Shown piece by piece: positions 1 through 8,810 of a stretch of DNA of 64,000 bases. The DNA is from CBDHDN01 sp965261585 (GTDB taxonomy: Bacteria > Pseudomonadota > Alphaproteobacteria > UBA6615). The notes beneath the pieces are model-generated. The model saw only the letters and a list, made by a program, of their open reading frames with translations, was not told the DNA's origin and searched no databases. The first letter of the stretch is position 1. Each line of letters starts with the position of its first letter. Position numbers and translations under genes: made by a program. Location of the stretch: NCBI GenBank assembly GCA_965261585.1, contig CBDHDN010000029.1, positions 1 to 64,000 on the forward strand. Direction: 5' to 3'.

Positions 1-1
1 G

Positions 2-322
2 ACCCTCTACAGCCACCACAGCACGCTGCAGGCCAAGGATGCGGAGATGCCGATCACCGGGCCGGTTAGCCTGCTCAGCAGAGTGTTCGAGCTCGGCCGC
101 AAGGGCATCTCGTTTCAGCGCTACAAGGGGCTGGGCGAGATGAATCCGGAACAGCTGTGGGAGACGACCCTGGATCCCAACGCGCGCTCGTTGCTGAGGG
201 TGCGCGTCGACCACGCGGACGAGGCGGGGGATATCTTCCAGACGCTGATGGGCGACGTGGTCGAGCCGCGCCGCGAATTCATTCAGGCGAATGCGCTGAA
301 GGTCGCGAACCTGGACGTCTAG
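2..322 (+). CDS. gyrB: DNA gyrase subunit B, C-terminal part (5' end outside window)
   Basis: Type IIA topoisomerase ATPase subunit that pairs with GyrA to introduce negative supercoils. Only about the last 106 codons are present; the frame is open from the window edge. The TOPRIM-distal C-terminal signature QRYKGLGEMNPEQLWET is seen, followed by LMGDVVEPRREFIQ and the ending ALKVANLDV. This ending is the usual one for alphaproteobacterial GyrB. ParE also carries the QRYKGLGEM motif, but the VVEPRREFI...NLDV end favours GyrB. The gene is followed by a convergent acetyltransferase gene with a short gap. Confidence 0.93.
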   Translation, partial: TLYSHHSTLQAKDAEMPITGPVSLLSRVFELGRKGISFQRYKGLGEMNPEQLWETTLDPNARSLLRVRVDHADEAGDIFQTLMGDVVEPRREFIQANALKVANLDV

Positions 323-355
323 AGTGCCAGGTAGCGCAGAGGCGTGCGACCGACC

Positions 356-856
356 TCACCCCTCAGACCACGAGCCTGTAACTTCGGCCAGTGATGCAAA
401 CTGACGGCCGCGGCTGACGTAGGGCACGATGTCTTCTCCGGATTCGCCGATGCAGTTATAGAGTCGGCGCGCGCCGGTGTTGTCACGCTGGGTCGACCAG
501 GAAAGAAAGCCGCCGCCGTCGGCCTGCACCGCGCGGGCGATGGCGCGCATGAGCCGCCGGGCGATGCCGCGGCGGCGCCAAGGCGGCGCGACATAGAGGT
601 CGTTCAAATAACCGCCCGAGGTTGCCCTGTCCGGCTCGTAGGCCGCTTGCCAGAGGGCGAAGCCGATGAGCGGCGCCTTCGGCGCCGCCGCGACGATCGC
701 GTGGAACCGGTGGCCGAAACCATCGCGGCGGATGATCGCGGCGGTCAGTGCCGGCGGCTGCCCTACGGCTTCGATGTGATAGGCGTGGAACAGCGCTGCC
801 AGCGCCTCGGCATCGGGCGGGGTTGCGTCGCGTGTTGTCGGTTCGGCGTCGCACAC
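356..856 (-). CDS. GNAT family N-acetyltransferase
   Basis: Predicted acetyl-CoA-dependent N-acetyltransferase of unknown substrate. The acetyl-CoA-binding region is clear: a beta strand GGYLNDLYVAPPWRRRGIA gives the R/Q-x-x-G-x-G/A-like motif A, followed by LMRAIARAVQADGG and the late motif TQRDNTGARRLYN. A GTG at 856 gives 166 residues, the normal size of a single GNAT domain. The frame stays open upstream to 994, but a longer start would run into the divergent penicillin-binding protein gene at 910 and add non-family sequence. The gene is convergent with gyrB. Confidence 0.8.
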   Translation of the reverse strand: MCDAEPTTRDATPPDAEALAALFHAYHIEAVGQPPALTAAIIRRDGFGHRFHAIVAAAPKAPLIGFALWQAAYEPDRATSGGYLNDLYVAPPWRRRGIARRLMRAIARAVQADGGGFLSWSTQRDNTGARRLYNCIGESGEDIVPYVSRGRQFASLAEVTGSWSEG

Positions 857-909
857 GGCAGCGCAGCATATATGGCGCGTGCCGCGCAAACCAACTAGAT
901 AGTGCGGCC

Positions 910-2817
910 ATGGGCAAGCGACCGGCCGGCAAGACGACTCGCAATCGGCGCCCGCGCCGCGCCGGCGGCCAGCGTACGCCGACCGCTCTTCCAAAGGCGA
1001 AACCGCCGAGCGAAGCCCGGCGGCGGCGGTCGGTCATCGGTTGGCTCGTCAAGTGGTCGCTGGTGTCGGCGATCTGGGCCGGGCTGCTCGTCTCCGGCGT
1101 CGTCGCCTGGTTCGCCTGGGATTTGCCGAGTGTCGATGCGCTGCGCCATGAGGTGCGCCGACCGGCCGTCGTTGTCGTCGCCGCCGACGGTAGCCGGCTG
1201 GCCTCCTACGGTGACCTCTATGGTGCGCATGTGGGCGTCGACAAGCTGCCGGTCTTTTTGCCGCAGGCCGTGCTGGCGACGGAGGACCGACGGTTCTACA
1301 GCCATCTCGGCTTTGATCCGCGGGGCGTCGCCCGCGCCATGGTGGCCAACCTGCGGGCCGGCCGCGTTGCGCAGGGCGGCAGCACGTTGACCCAGCAGCT
1401 GGCGAAGAACCTGTTCCTGTCGCCCGAGCGCTCGCTCGACCGCAAGATAAAGGAGCTGCTGCTGGCGCTGTGGTTGGAAGCGCGGTTCGACAAGAACGAG
1501 CTGCTGACGATTTATCTGAATCGGGTCTATCTCGGGGCCGGGACCTACGGTGTCGAGGCGGCGGCGCAGAAGTATTTCGGCCGCTCTGCCCGGGACGTGA
1601 CGCTGTACGAGGCGGCGATGCTGGCCGGCCTGCTGAAGGCGCCGTCGCGCTACAACCCGGCCCACGATGCGGTGGCGGCCCACGCGCGCACGGTGGCGGT
1701 GCTCGACGGCATGGTCACGGCCGGTTATGTGACGCCGGACGAAGCACGTGGCGCGGCGCAACGACGCAACGCCCATCGCGGGAGCGAGGTCGGCCAGGCC
1801 GGCAGCGGCCGTTTCTTTACCGATTGGGTGACCGAGCAGGTCGCCGGCTATCTCGGCCAGGCCGGCGGCGACTTGACCGTCGAGGCGACGCTCGACCCGC
1901 GCCTGCAGCGCCTTGCCGAGCGGGCGGTCGGCCGGGCGCTCGATGAGGCCGGCGGCGCCGCCCGACAGGCCGCCGTGGTCGTGCTGTCGCCGGCCGGCGA
2001 CGTGCTGGCCATGGTCGGCGGCCGCGCCTACCGCGCCAGTCAGTTCAATCGGGCGACGCAGGCGCTGCGCCAGCCTGGCTCCGCATTCAAGCCGATCGTT
2101 TTCCTTGGCGCGCTGGAGGCCGGGCTGACGCCGGACATGCGCCTCGAGGATCGGCCCATCACTGTCGACGGTTGGTCGCCGCGCAACTTCGGCGGCACGT
2201 TCCGCGGCAGCGTGACCATGCGCGAGGCAATGGCGCGTTCGCTCAACTCCGTCGCGGTGCGCCTGAGCGAGCGCGTCGGTCGGCGCAAGGTCGTCGGGAC
2301 GGCGCGGCGGCTGGGCATCGCCAGCGACCTGACGACCCACCCGAGCCTGGCGCTGGGGGCGAGCGAGGTGACCCTGCTGGAGCTGACCGGTGTGTATGCC
2401 GTATTCGCGAATGGCGGCCATGCCGTGCGGCCGAACGGCATCCGCGTCGTGCGTGACGCCGACGGAGCGGTGCTCTATCAGCGCGACGGCGGGCGCGTCG
2501 AACGGGTGATCGAAGCGCGCCATGCCGAGACCATGAACGACATGCTTGCCGCCGTCGTCGACTGGGGCACGGGCCGCGCCGCGCAGCTCGACCGGCTCGC
2601 CGCCGGCAAGACCGGCACCAGCCAGGATTCTCGCGACGCCTGGTTCATCGGCTACACGCGCGACTTCGTCACCGGCGTCTGGGTCGGCAACGATGACGGC
2701 ACGCCGATGGGCGGCGTCACCGGCGGCGGCCTGCCGGCGCGGCTGTGGCACGACGTCATGGCGGGCGCGCACGAGGGCCTGCCGCGAAGGCCCCTGATCG
2801 GCGTCGCCGCGCGCTGA
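910..2817 (+). CDS. Penicillin-binding protein 1A family (bifunctional transglycosylase/transpeptidase)
   Basis: Class A penicillin-binding protein of 635 residues that polymerises lipid II and cross-links peptidoglycan in the periplasm. A basic cytoplasmic N-terminus leads to one membrane segment (about residues 40-65). The GT51 domain shows ATEDRRFYSHLGFDPRG with the catalytic Glu and GGSTLTQQLAKNLFL. The transpeptidase domain has the SxxK motif in QPGSAFKPI, SLN in RSLNSVAVRL and KTGTSQDSRDAWF. The ATG at 910 is chosen because translation from the upstream in-frame ATG at 748 would extend into the divergent acetyltransferase gene. It is shorter than enterobacterial PBP1A, as is usual for secondary alphaproteobacterial copies. 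Confidence 0.93.
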   Translation: MGKRPAGKTTRNRRPRRAGGQRTPTALPKAKPPSEARRRRSVIGWLVKWSLVSAIWAGLLVSGVVAWFAWDLPSVDALRHEVRRPAVVVVAADGSRLASYGDLYGAHVGVDKLPVFLPQAVLATEDRRFYSHLGFDPRGVARAMVANLRAGRVAQGGSTLTQQLAKNLFLSPERSLDRKIKELLLALWLEARFDKNELLTIYLNRVYLGAGTYGVEAAAQKYFGRSARDVTLYEAAMLAGLLKAPSRYNPAHDAVAAHARTVAVLDGMVTAGYVTPDEARGAAQRRNAHRGSEVGQAGSGRFFTDWVTEQVAGYLGQAGGDLTVEATLDPRLQRLAERAVGRALDEAGGAARQAAVVVLSPAGDVLAMVGGRAYRASQFNRATQALRQPGSAFKPIVFLGALEAGLTPDMRLEDRPITVDGWSPRNFGGTFRGSVTMREAMARSLNSVAVRLSERVGRRKVVGTARRLGIASDLTTHPSLALGASEVTLLELTGVYAVFANGGHAVRPNGIRVVRDADGAVLYQRDGGRVERVIEARHAETMNDMLAAVVDWGTGRAAQLDRLAAGKTGTSQDSRDAWFIGYTRDFVTGVWVGNDDGTPMGGVTGGGLPARLWHDVMAGAHEGLPRRPLIGVAAR

Positions 2818-2879
2818 CACGCGGGGCGTCCGCCTTGCCGGGCTTTACCGATGCCGAGGCCGGCCCGTACGCTGCCGTG

Positions 2880-3162
2880 ATGCCCGCAACATCGTCCGCT
2901 CACCGGCAGAATCTGGCGGCGCGCCTGCTGCCGCTCGCTATTCTGCTGGTCCTCGGCGCGATCTGGGGCGGCGGCACGAGCGTCAACAAGTTCATCAGCC
3001 TCGCCGGAGTGCCGCCGATCGGCGCGGTGTTCTGGCAGACCTTCGGCGCCGGTGTGATTCTACTGTTCATCGCCCGCCTGCGCGGGGCGCGCGTGCGTAT
3101 GAGCGCGCGGCATCTGCGCTACTACGTGGTCGCCGGGCTGCTGGGCATCGCCATACCGGTCG
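2880..3162 (+). pseudogene. EamA/DMT-type permease, 5' fragment
   Basis: The first roughly 94 codons resemble the N-terminal three membrane helices of EamA (drug/metabolite transporter) permeases: a hydrophobic helix with LVLGAIWGGGTSVNKF, then PPIGAVFWQTFGAGVILL and YYVVAGLLGIAIPV. A normal family member has about 290-300 residues and ten helices, so about two thirds is missing. At about 3162 the membrane-protein reading stops making sense and the same DNA begins to encode the end of an ABC ATPase in another frame. This is a fusion junction from deletion, recombination or misassembly. Confidence 0.75.
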
Positions 3163-3342
3163 GGTCGCGCCTGCCTCTACATCGAGCACAACTTGGCTCA
3201 TGTACATGCCGTTGCCGACCGTATCGTCATCATCGACCGGGGCGAGATCGTCGACGAGGTGTGCAAGGGCGAGTTGAAGGTGGGCGACCTGACGACGAAG
3301 CTGATCGACCTGCAGAGCGAACACGTGCATGTCGCGGGTTGA
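3163..3342 (+). pseudogene. Sugar ABC transporter ATP-binding protein, C-terminal fragment
   Basis: Only the last 59 codons are present, in frame 1. They begin GRACLYIEHNLAHVHAVADR and continue IVIIDRGEIVDEV and LTTKLIDLQ. The H-loop histidine of the second nucleotide-binding domain is in YIEHNL. This matches the end of ATPases serving CUT2-type sugar importers (RbsA/XylG/FrcA class). The end overlaps the start of the permease gene by 14 bases, the normal operon arrangement, so the junction removed everything upstream while the 3' operon context survived. An intact copy would have roughly 260 or 500 residues. Confidence 0.8.
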
Positions 3343-4427
3343 GATCAGAACCCACCAGACCTGGTGGACGCGGATCGAAGGTCTGCCGATTATCGGCGTC
3401 TTTATTGTCATCATCGGCGTTTTCATGGTCACGGCGCCGGAGAGTTTCCTAGGCTATCGCATCTACGCGACCCTGTTCATTTCGGTCCTGCCGCCGCTGA
3501 TCCTTGCCCTCGGCCTGACGCTGGTCATCGCCGCGGGCGAGATCGATTTGTCTTTTCCCTCCGTATTGAAGCTTTCCAGTCTGGTCTTCGTGATCATTTC
3601 TAAGTTTGGGATTTTCCCGCTGGATGAGGCCGAGGGGGGCGACAAGCACGATCTCCTCGTCTGGCTCGCTTTCGCGGCGGCGATCGGGGTTGGCGCGGCT
3701 ATCGGCTTCATCAACGGCTTGTTGGTCGTGCGCATCGGGGTTCCATCGATCATTGCGACCCTTGCAACCCTGTTCGTCTGGGAAGGTCCGACCGTCATTT
3801 CATCCGGCGGGCTCAGCTACAACATTCGCGCGGTCAGCGATTACAGCCTGTACCACGTGATGACCGGCCGCCTTGGCGTGATCCCGGTGCAGTTCTTCTG
3901 GGCGGTGGCTCTGGCGGTGCTCACCTGGTTCATCCTGAACCGCCACAAGTTCGGGGAGCACCTGCTGTTCATCGGCGACAACGCCGACGTGGCCCGGGTG
4001 GTCGGCGTCAATGTTGGGCGCGAGAAGATCAAGCTGTTCACCCTGATGGGCATGTTTCTCGGCTTTGGCCGGGGTCGTTCTGACGCTGGAGAACAAGAAC
4101 TACTTCACGACCCAAGGTACCGGTTTTCTCCTGGTCGCCCTGGCGGCGGTGTTCATCGGCGGCGCCTCGATCTCCGGCGGCAAGGGGAGCGTCGTCGGCA
4201 CATTTTTCGGATCTTTCATCGTCGGCTCGCTCGAGGCCGGCAGCGGCGTCGGCGGCTTCTGGACCCGCCTCGTCGTCGGCCTCGTCTTCATCGCCGCCGT
4301 GACCATTCACATCGTGCTCGACAAGGCGAAGGGATCGGTACCGCTGGCGCGATTGCCGGGTCTTGGCGCCCGGCGCGACGACGCTCGGGCGGCGCGCGGG
4401 CCGCCCGCGGGACACCGCGGCGCGTGA
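3329..4427 (+). pseudogene. Sugar ABC transporter permease (RbsC/XylH-like), one frameshift
   Basis: Inner-membrane permease of a CUT2-type carbohydrate importer. The N-terminal reading (from 3329) has helices around IGVFIVIIGVFMV, FISVLPPLILALGLTLVIA and the family signature AAGEIDLSFPSV. After FTLMGMFLGF the reading switches frame near 4067 and continues GVVLTLENKNYFTTQGTGF, then FIGGASISGGKGSVVGTFFG, the conserved late region of these permeases. Removing one G from the GG before CCGGGG restores a single protein of about 365 residues, the family's usual length plus a short tail. A sequencing insertion is the simplest explanation. Confidence 0.8.
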
Positions 4428-4502
4428 CCAACCGCGATAGCTTTCCACGAACCGGCACCGTCGTTGCGGCGGCGCCGGCCACAACCAAAGGGAGGATGAA
4501 AT

Positions 4503-5504
4503 ATGTCGAAGCTCAGCAAATACCTCAGCGTGACGACGATAGCGGTGTCGGCCGCGGTTGCTGTTGGTGCCGCGTCGACCGCGCAGGCGCAAGCGATCGG
4601 CGAGGGCCTTGTGATGTACTTCCAAATGGGTGGAAACCCGGGCGGCGGTGCCACATTGGCCCGAACGAATGGGGCTCGCGCCGCCGCCGAAGCCTTCGGC
4701 ATCGAGCTTCGCGAGCAGTACTCGGCCTGGCAGCCCGATCGGATGCTCGATCAGTTTCGCGAGGCCGTGGCGGCCGGCCCGGGTTGCGTCGAGATCATGG
4801 GGCACCCGGGAAACGAGGCGTTCGAGGAACTGGTGGCGGATGCCCGCGGGCAAGGTATCGTCATAACAAGCGGCAACTCCCAGCTCAGCACCTTGTTCGG
4901 TCAGCATCGGGCGTCGGGGTTTGGCTTCGTCGGCATGGACAACTACCGGTCCGGCCGTCTCGTCGCCACCGGCACCGTTCGCGATGGCAAATTGCAGGCT
5001 GGCGACCGCGTGTTGGTCTATGGCCTGCTGTCGCAGGATGAGCGCGGCAAGCTCGAACGCGGCGCCCTTGATGTGTTCGAGGAAGAGGGCATGACGATCG
5101 ACTACATCGAGATCAGCCCCGAGGTGAACGCCGATCCGTCGCTCGCCGTGCCGATCCTGGTCGCCTATATCAACCGGAACGCGGATGTGAAGGCGATTAT
5201 CACCTCGCACGGAACCGTCACCGGGTTCCTAGGCAAGGCACTGAAAGAAGCCGGGAAGCAGCCCGGCGAGGTTTTTGGTGCCGGCTACGACATCGTGCCG
5301 GCCACGGTCGAGGCGTTGCAGGATGGCTATGTGCAGATCGCGTTCGATCAGAACCTGTTTCTGCAAGGCTTTCTGCCCGTGGTGCAGTGCGTCTTGTCGT
5401 CGACCTACGCGATTCCGGGCCTAGACATCGACACGGGGATCGGCCTGGTCACGCCGGCGAACCTGGACAAGATGCTGCCCGAGATCGAGGCGGGCATCCG
5501 CTAA
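4503..5504 (+). CDS. Sugar ABC transporter periplasmic substrate-binding protein
   Basis: A 333-residue periplasmic binding protein of the Peripla_BP_4 (ribose/galactose-binding) type. A signal peptide with a hydrophobic stretch ends near AASTAQAQA. The mature part alternates as in the two-lobed fold, with GHPGNEAFEELV, GFGFVGMDNYRSGRL and AIITSHGTVTGFLGKALKEAG, and an end resembling TGIGLVTPANL. The start is preceded by GGGAGG-like purine sequence at about 4491-4497. It is the third gene of the import operon after the ATPase fragment and permease. The substrate cannot be fixed from sequence; a pentose, inositol or related polyol is the family norm. Confidence 0.88.
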   Translation: MSKLSKYLSVTTIAVSAAVAVGAASTAQAQAIGEGLVMYFQMGGNPGGGATLARTNGARAAAEAFGIELREQYSAWQPDRMLDQFREAVAAGPGCVEIMGHPGNEAFEELVADARGQGIVITSGNSQLSTLFGQHRASGFGFVGMDNYRSGRLVATGTVRDGKLQAGDRVLVYGLLSQDERGKLERGALDVFEEEGMTIDYIEISPEVNADPSLAVPILVAYINRNADVKAIITSHGTVTGFLGKALKEAGKQPGEVFGAGYDIVPATVEALQDGYVQIAFDQNLFLQGFLPVVQCVLSSTYAIPGLDIDTGIGLVTPANLDKMLPEIEAGIR

Positions 5505-5525
5505 TACTCGGAACCGCAGGTCGGT

Positions 5526-5637
5526 GTTTCACCCCCCACCCCCAACCCTCCCCCACAAGGGGGGAGGGAGTAACAGCCCTGGGTGACCGGAAATTCCCTC
5601 CCCCCTTGTGGGGGAGGGTCAGGGTGGGGGGTGAAAC
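5526..5637. repeat. Palindromic intergenic repeat, copy 1 (112 bp)
   Basis: Two arms of about 43 bases (5526-5569 and 5595-5637) are nearly perfect reverse complements. Each carries the core CCCTCCCCCACAAGGGGGG, and the ends read GTTTCACCCCCCACCC. The short central spacer contains AACAGCCCTGGG. The arms also contain a local CCCCC/GGGGG hairpin, so the transcript could form a long stem with side stems. It lies between the binding-protein gene and the dioxygenase gene. A second copy sits at 27054-27164, so this is a dispersed element comparable to REP/BIME-type repeats. Confidence 0.85.
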
Positions 5638-5661
5638 GCCCGTCCGCGATAGTGAGCAACG

Positions 5662-6501
5662 ATGCTGGATCAAAACGACGTCGCGGCCTTCGATCGGGAC
5701 GGCTATCTGATCAAGCGGCACACTTTCGATGCCGAGGAGATCGACCTGCTGCGCCAGGCCATCGCCACGGACGAAGGCCTGCGCGCCAACGTCACGCGGT
5801 TCGCCGACGATGCCGGCCGCGCGTCGGAGTTTGTTCTGTGGAACGACCCGGGCGACGATCTGTTCGGTGCGTTTGCGCGCTGCGAGCGCATCGTCGGCGC
5901 CATGGAGCAGCTGCTCGGCGGCGAGGTCTATCACTACCACACGAAGCTGAACATGAAGCGGCCGCGCGTCGGCGGCGCCTGGAACTGGCACCAGGACTAT
6001 GGCTATTGGTACAACAATGGCTGCCTGTTCCCGGACATGGCGACGGTCGCCATCGCCGTCCATCCGGCGACGCGCGAGAACGGCTGTCTGCAGGTCTTGC
6101 GTGGCAGTCACAAGATGGGTCGGATCGATCACGGCCGTGTCGGTGGCCAGACCGGGGCGGACCTTGACCGTGTCAACGAGGCGATGGCGGTGCTGGAGCG
6201 CGTTTATGCCGAGCTTGAACCCGGCGACGTCGTCTTCTTTCACTGCAACATGTTGCACGGCTCGGACATGAACACCTCCAACCAGCCCCGGCACCAGCTG
6301 ACCTGCTGTTACAACCGCGCCTCGAACAATCCGATCAAGGCACACCATCACCCGCGCTACACGCCACTGGAAATCGTGCCGGACGGTCGTATCAAGGCGC
6401 TGGGCCTGACCCTGGCCGGCCACGCCCGCACGTTCTACGTGCCGGAAGAGGACGCGACGGTCGTGGCCGAAGCGGCCGGCGAGGGACACGATCTTTCGTG
6501 A
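5662..6501 (+). CDS. Phytanoyl-CoA dioxygenase (PhyH) family protein
   Basis: Predicted Fe(II)/2-oxoglutarate-dependent oxygenase of 279 residues. The iron ligands are visible as HQD in WNWHQDYGYWYNNG and the distal histidine in CNMLHGSDMN; an arginine follows in QPRHQLTCCYNR and could bind 2-oxoglutarate. The region ATRENGCLQVLRGSHKMGRI is characteristic of PhyH enzymes. It starts at ATG 5662 just after the palindromic repeat and lies downstream of the sugar-import genes in the same direction. The substrate is unknown; PhyH relatives hydroxylate many small molecules besides phytanoyl-CoA. Confidence 0.88.
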   Translation: MLDQNDVAAFDRDGYLIKRHTFDAEEIDLLRQAIATDEGLRANVTRFADDAGRASEFVLWNDPGDDLFGAFARCERIVGAMEQLLGGEVYHYHTKLNMKRPRVGGAWNWHQDYGYWYNNGCLFPDMATVAIAVHPATRENGCLQVLRGSHKMGRIDHGRVGGQTGADLDRVNEAMAVLERVYAELEPGDVVFFHCNMLHGSDMNTSNQPRHQLTCCYNRASNNPIKAHHHPRYTPLEIVPDGRIKALGLTLAGHARTFYVPEEDATVVAEAAGEGHDLS

Positions 6502-6533
6502 GGACCGAACCGCAGATCCCGGTGCTGTGCGAC

Positions 6534-7037
6534 TTAGCGCCGCTTGCGACGAGGCGCCGCCGGACGAAGCGGGTCGTCGCCGGCGTCAACGCGGTCGTTC
6601 AGCCATTCCGTCACGTGGGCCTGGACGTCGCGGACGCGATCTTCAGTGACCGCCTTGCCGCGCACCGAGATACCGGCCTCGTGGACCGTGTTCGGGTCGC
6701 CTGAAACCAGAGGGTGCCACCAGGCCAACGGCTGCCCGGTCGCAACTAGGCGGTAGGCACACGTTTCCGGCAGCCACGTCAGGGCGCGGGCGGTCGCCGG
6801 CGTCAGCTGGACGCAATCGGGCACGTTCGTCTTGCGGTTGGCATAGTCGCCGCAGCGGCAGGCCCCGAGGTCGAGGTAGCGGCAGGCGACGTCGGTGAGC
6901 GCGATGTCGCCGGTGTCGACATCCTCCAGCTTGTGCAGGCAGCACTGCCCGCAACCATCGCACAGCGCTTCCCATTCCTCGGCGGTCATGTCCTCGAGCT
7001 GCTTGCGCCTCCAGTAGGGCGGGTCGGCCTTGGTCAT
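6534..7037 (-). CDS. UPF0260 / YcgN-like cysteine-cluster protein
   Basis: A 167-residue cytoplasmic protein of the UPF0260 (YkgJ-type zinc or iron chelating cysteine cluster) family. It starts YWRRKQLEDMTAEEWEALC and carries the cysteine set CDGCGQCCLHKLED, CRYLDLGACRCGDY, PDCVQL and ETCAYR, all typical of E. coli YcgN. The molecular function of the family is not established. ATG 7037 overlaps the stop of cobB by four bases (ATGA), so translation is probably coupled to the cobalamin operon. No direct role in B12 synthesis is known. Confidence 0.88.
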   Translation of the reverse strand: MTKADPPYWRRKQLEDMTAEEWEALCDGCGQCCLHKLEDVDTGDIALTDVACRYLDLGACRCGDYANRKTNVPDCVQLTPATARALTWLPETCAYRLVATGQPLAWWHPLVSGDPNTVHEAGISVRGKAVTEDRVRDVQAHVTEWLNDRVDAGDDPLRPAAPRRKRR

Positions 7038-8362
7038 GGCGCGCGGTCGATCAGGTGAACGAATGAGCCGGCAACGCGGCCACGACAGAGCCCGCCGGGG
7101 CCCAGCGCGGCGCCGGCGGCGTCGGCGCATTGGAACAGGGGTTGTCCCGGCCCCTCGCGCACGACCGATGCATAGTGGAACTCGTGGCCGCGGTAGCCTG
7201 AGCCGGAACCTCCCCACGGGCCGTCGGCGGCGACCGTGACCTGGCGATAGCCCAGGTGCAGCCGGCGCTCGGCGAACGTGGTCTCCAGCGGCAGCAGGCC
7301 GGCCATCGCGTGGCGCGTCCCGCCGGCGTCGACCAGGCCCTCGCCCAGGACCATATAGCCGCCGCACTCGCCATAGATCGCCGCGCCCCGGGCGGCTGTG
7401 TGCAGCCCCGCCAGGAACCTGTCATTGGCGGCGAGGCGGCCGGCATGCAGCTCCGGATAGCCGCCGGGCAGGTAGACCGCGTCGGCGTCCACCGGCGGCG
7501 GCTCGTCGGCCAGCGGCGAGAACTCGCTGACCTCCGCGCCGGCCTCGCGCCAGCCGGTGAGCACGCTGTCATAGGCGAAGGCGAAGGCCCGATCGCGGGC
7601 GACCGCGATGCGTTGTCCCAACGGCGGCAGCTGCGGCCCCGCCGGGTCCGCGGCAAGCGGGCACGCGGGCCTGGCCAGGCGTTCGAGCGCGACTGTGTCG
7701 ACGTGGGTTTCCAGCAGGTCGGCGGCGCCGTCCAGATAGGCCGTCAAGGCGGGATGCTCGGCGGCCAGCACCAGGCCGAGATGCCGTTCCGGCAACGACA
7801 GCTCGTCGAGACGGGGCAGGCAGCCGAGCACCTCGATCTCGGGCACCGCGGCGGCGGCCGCGGCGCGCAGTGTCGCCTGGTGGCGCGGGCCGCCGGTCCG
7901 ATTGAAGATGACGCCGGCCACGGCCGCGTCGGCGCGGTGGCGGGCGAGGCCGGCGAGCACGGCGCCGGCGGTCGCGGCCTGGCCACGCACGTCCATGACC
8001 AGCACGACGGGCCATTGCATCAGCGCCGCCAGGTCTGCGGTCGAGCCGGCATCGAGCCGCGGCGGCACGCCGGTCCCGTCGAACAGGCCCATGACGCCTT
8101 CGACGATGGTCAGCGTCGTCTCCTTGGACAGGGCCGCGGTCAGAGTGGCGATGGTCTGGCGCCGCATGGCCCAGGGATCGAGATTGATGCAGGCGCGGCC
8201 GCAGGCGACGGCGTGAAAAGCCGGGTCGATGTAGTCGGGGCCGATCTTGGCGGCGCCGACGGCGACGCCGCGGCGGGCCAGGCTGCGCAGCGCCGCCAGG
8301 GTCACCGTGGTCTTGCCGCTGGCCGACGCCGGGGCGGCGATGATCAGGCCAGGCTGTCTCAC
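7034..8362 (-). CDS. cobB: Cobyrinate a,c-diamide synthase (CobB/CbiA type)
   Basis: ATP- and glutamine-dependent amidation of carboxylates a and c of the corrin ring. The N-terminal dethiobiotin-synthetase-like domain has the P-loop IAAPASASGKTTVTLA and GPDYIDPAFH; GVMGLFDG follows. The C-terminal class I amidotransferase domain has PGGYPELHA and the nucleophile region YGECGGYMVLGEGL. A GTG start at 8362 gives 442 residues and overlaps the preceding DUF4149 stop by four bases. It lies in the cobA-DUF4149-cobB-UPF0260 operon. Since CobN is also encoded here, the likely substrate is hydrogenobyrinate rather than cobalt-containing cobyrinate, but both use this enzyme family. Confidence 0.93.
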   Translation of the reverse strand: MRQPGLIIAAPASASGKTTVTLAALRSLARRGVAVGAAKIGPDYIDPAFHAVACGRACINLDPWAMRRQTIATLTAALSKETTLTIVEGVMGLFDGTGVPPRLDAGSTADLAALMQWPVVLVMDVRGQAATAGAVLAGLARHRADAAVAGVIFNRTGGPRHQATLRAAAAAAVPEIEVLGCLPRLDELSLPERHLGLVLAAEHPALTAYLDGAADLLETHVDTVALERLARPACPLAADPAGPQLPPLGQRIAVARDRAFAFAYDSVLTGWREAGAEVSEFSPLADEPPPVDADAVYLPGGYPELHAGRLAANDRFLAGLHTAARGAAIYGECGGYMVLGEGLVDAGGTRHAMAGLLPLETTFAERRLHLGYRQVTVAADGPWGGSGSGYRGHEFHYASVVREGPGQPLFQCADAAGAALGPGGLCRGRVAGSFVHLIDRAP

Positions 8363-8790
8363 GCCAGCCGCAACAGGACGAACAGGGCGGCGGCGAGCTG
8401 GATCAGGTTCAGCAGCATGCTCGTCCCGTGAAGCCGGCGGAACCGGGCCGCCGCGGCGGCGTCGCCCGCCTGCATCGCGGCGCCGGCGGCCTGGGCGCGC
8501 GGCAACAAGCCGCGCCGGGCGCCGATGAAGCCGAACGCGACGGCGGCCAGGACCGCGACCTCGACGGGCTGGTTGCCGATGATCGCCAGCAGACCGACGC
8601 CGACGACCGCGGCGGCCGTCATCGCCAGATAGTATGCCGGGAACAAGGCGCCCATCAGGTCGCCCGCGGCCTGCTTGCCCAGTTTCTTGAACGTCGCCGG
8701 CGCGACGACGAAGGAAAAGACGAACATGCCGCCGAAGACCAGCCCCGTTGCCGCCGTGGCAAGCCCGCGGATGTCGAGCCAATTGAACAT
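8359..8790 (-). CDS. DUF4149 family membrane protein
   Basis: A 143-residue integral membrane protein with about four hydrophobic segments: AATGLVFGGMFVFSFVVAP, YYLAMTAAAVVGVGLLAI, VAVLAAVAFGFIGA and a C-terminal LNLIQLAAALFVLL. The pattern SFVVAPATFKKLGKQAAGDLMG fits DUF4149 (TMEM205-like) proteins. Its function is unknown. It sits between cobA and cobB, with a 20-bp gap upstream and a four-base overlap with cobB downstream. It is therefore probably co-transcribed, but no biochemical link to cobalamin is known. Confidence 0.75.
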   Translation of the reverse strand: MFNWLDIRGLATAATGLVFGGMFVFSFVVAPATFKKLGKQAAGDLMGALFPAYYLAMTAAAVVGVGLLAIIGNQPVEVAVLAAVAFGFIGARRGLLPRAQAAGAAMQAGDAAAAARFRRLHGTSMLLNLIQLAAALFVLLRLA

Positions 8791-8810
8791 CTGGCCTGGC
8801 GTGCTCTTCG

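Noticed and set aside
2..322. ParE (topoisomerase IV) instead of GyrB
   Set aside because: The shared QRYKGLGEM motif allows both, but the VVEPRREFI...NLDV ending is characteristic of GyrB.
895..2820. 641-codon frame antisense to the penicillin-binding protein
   Set aside because: Arg/His/Gln-rich shadow frame; the plus strand has all catalytic motifs of a class A PBP.
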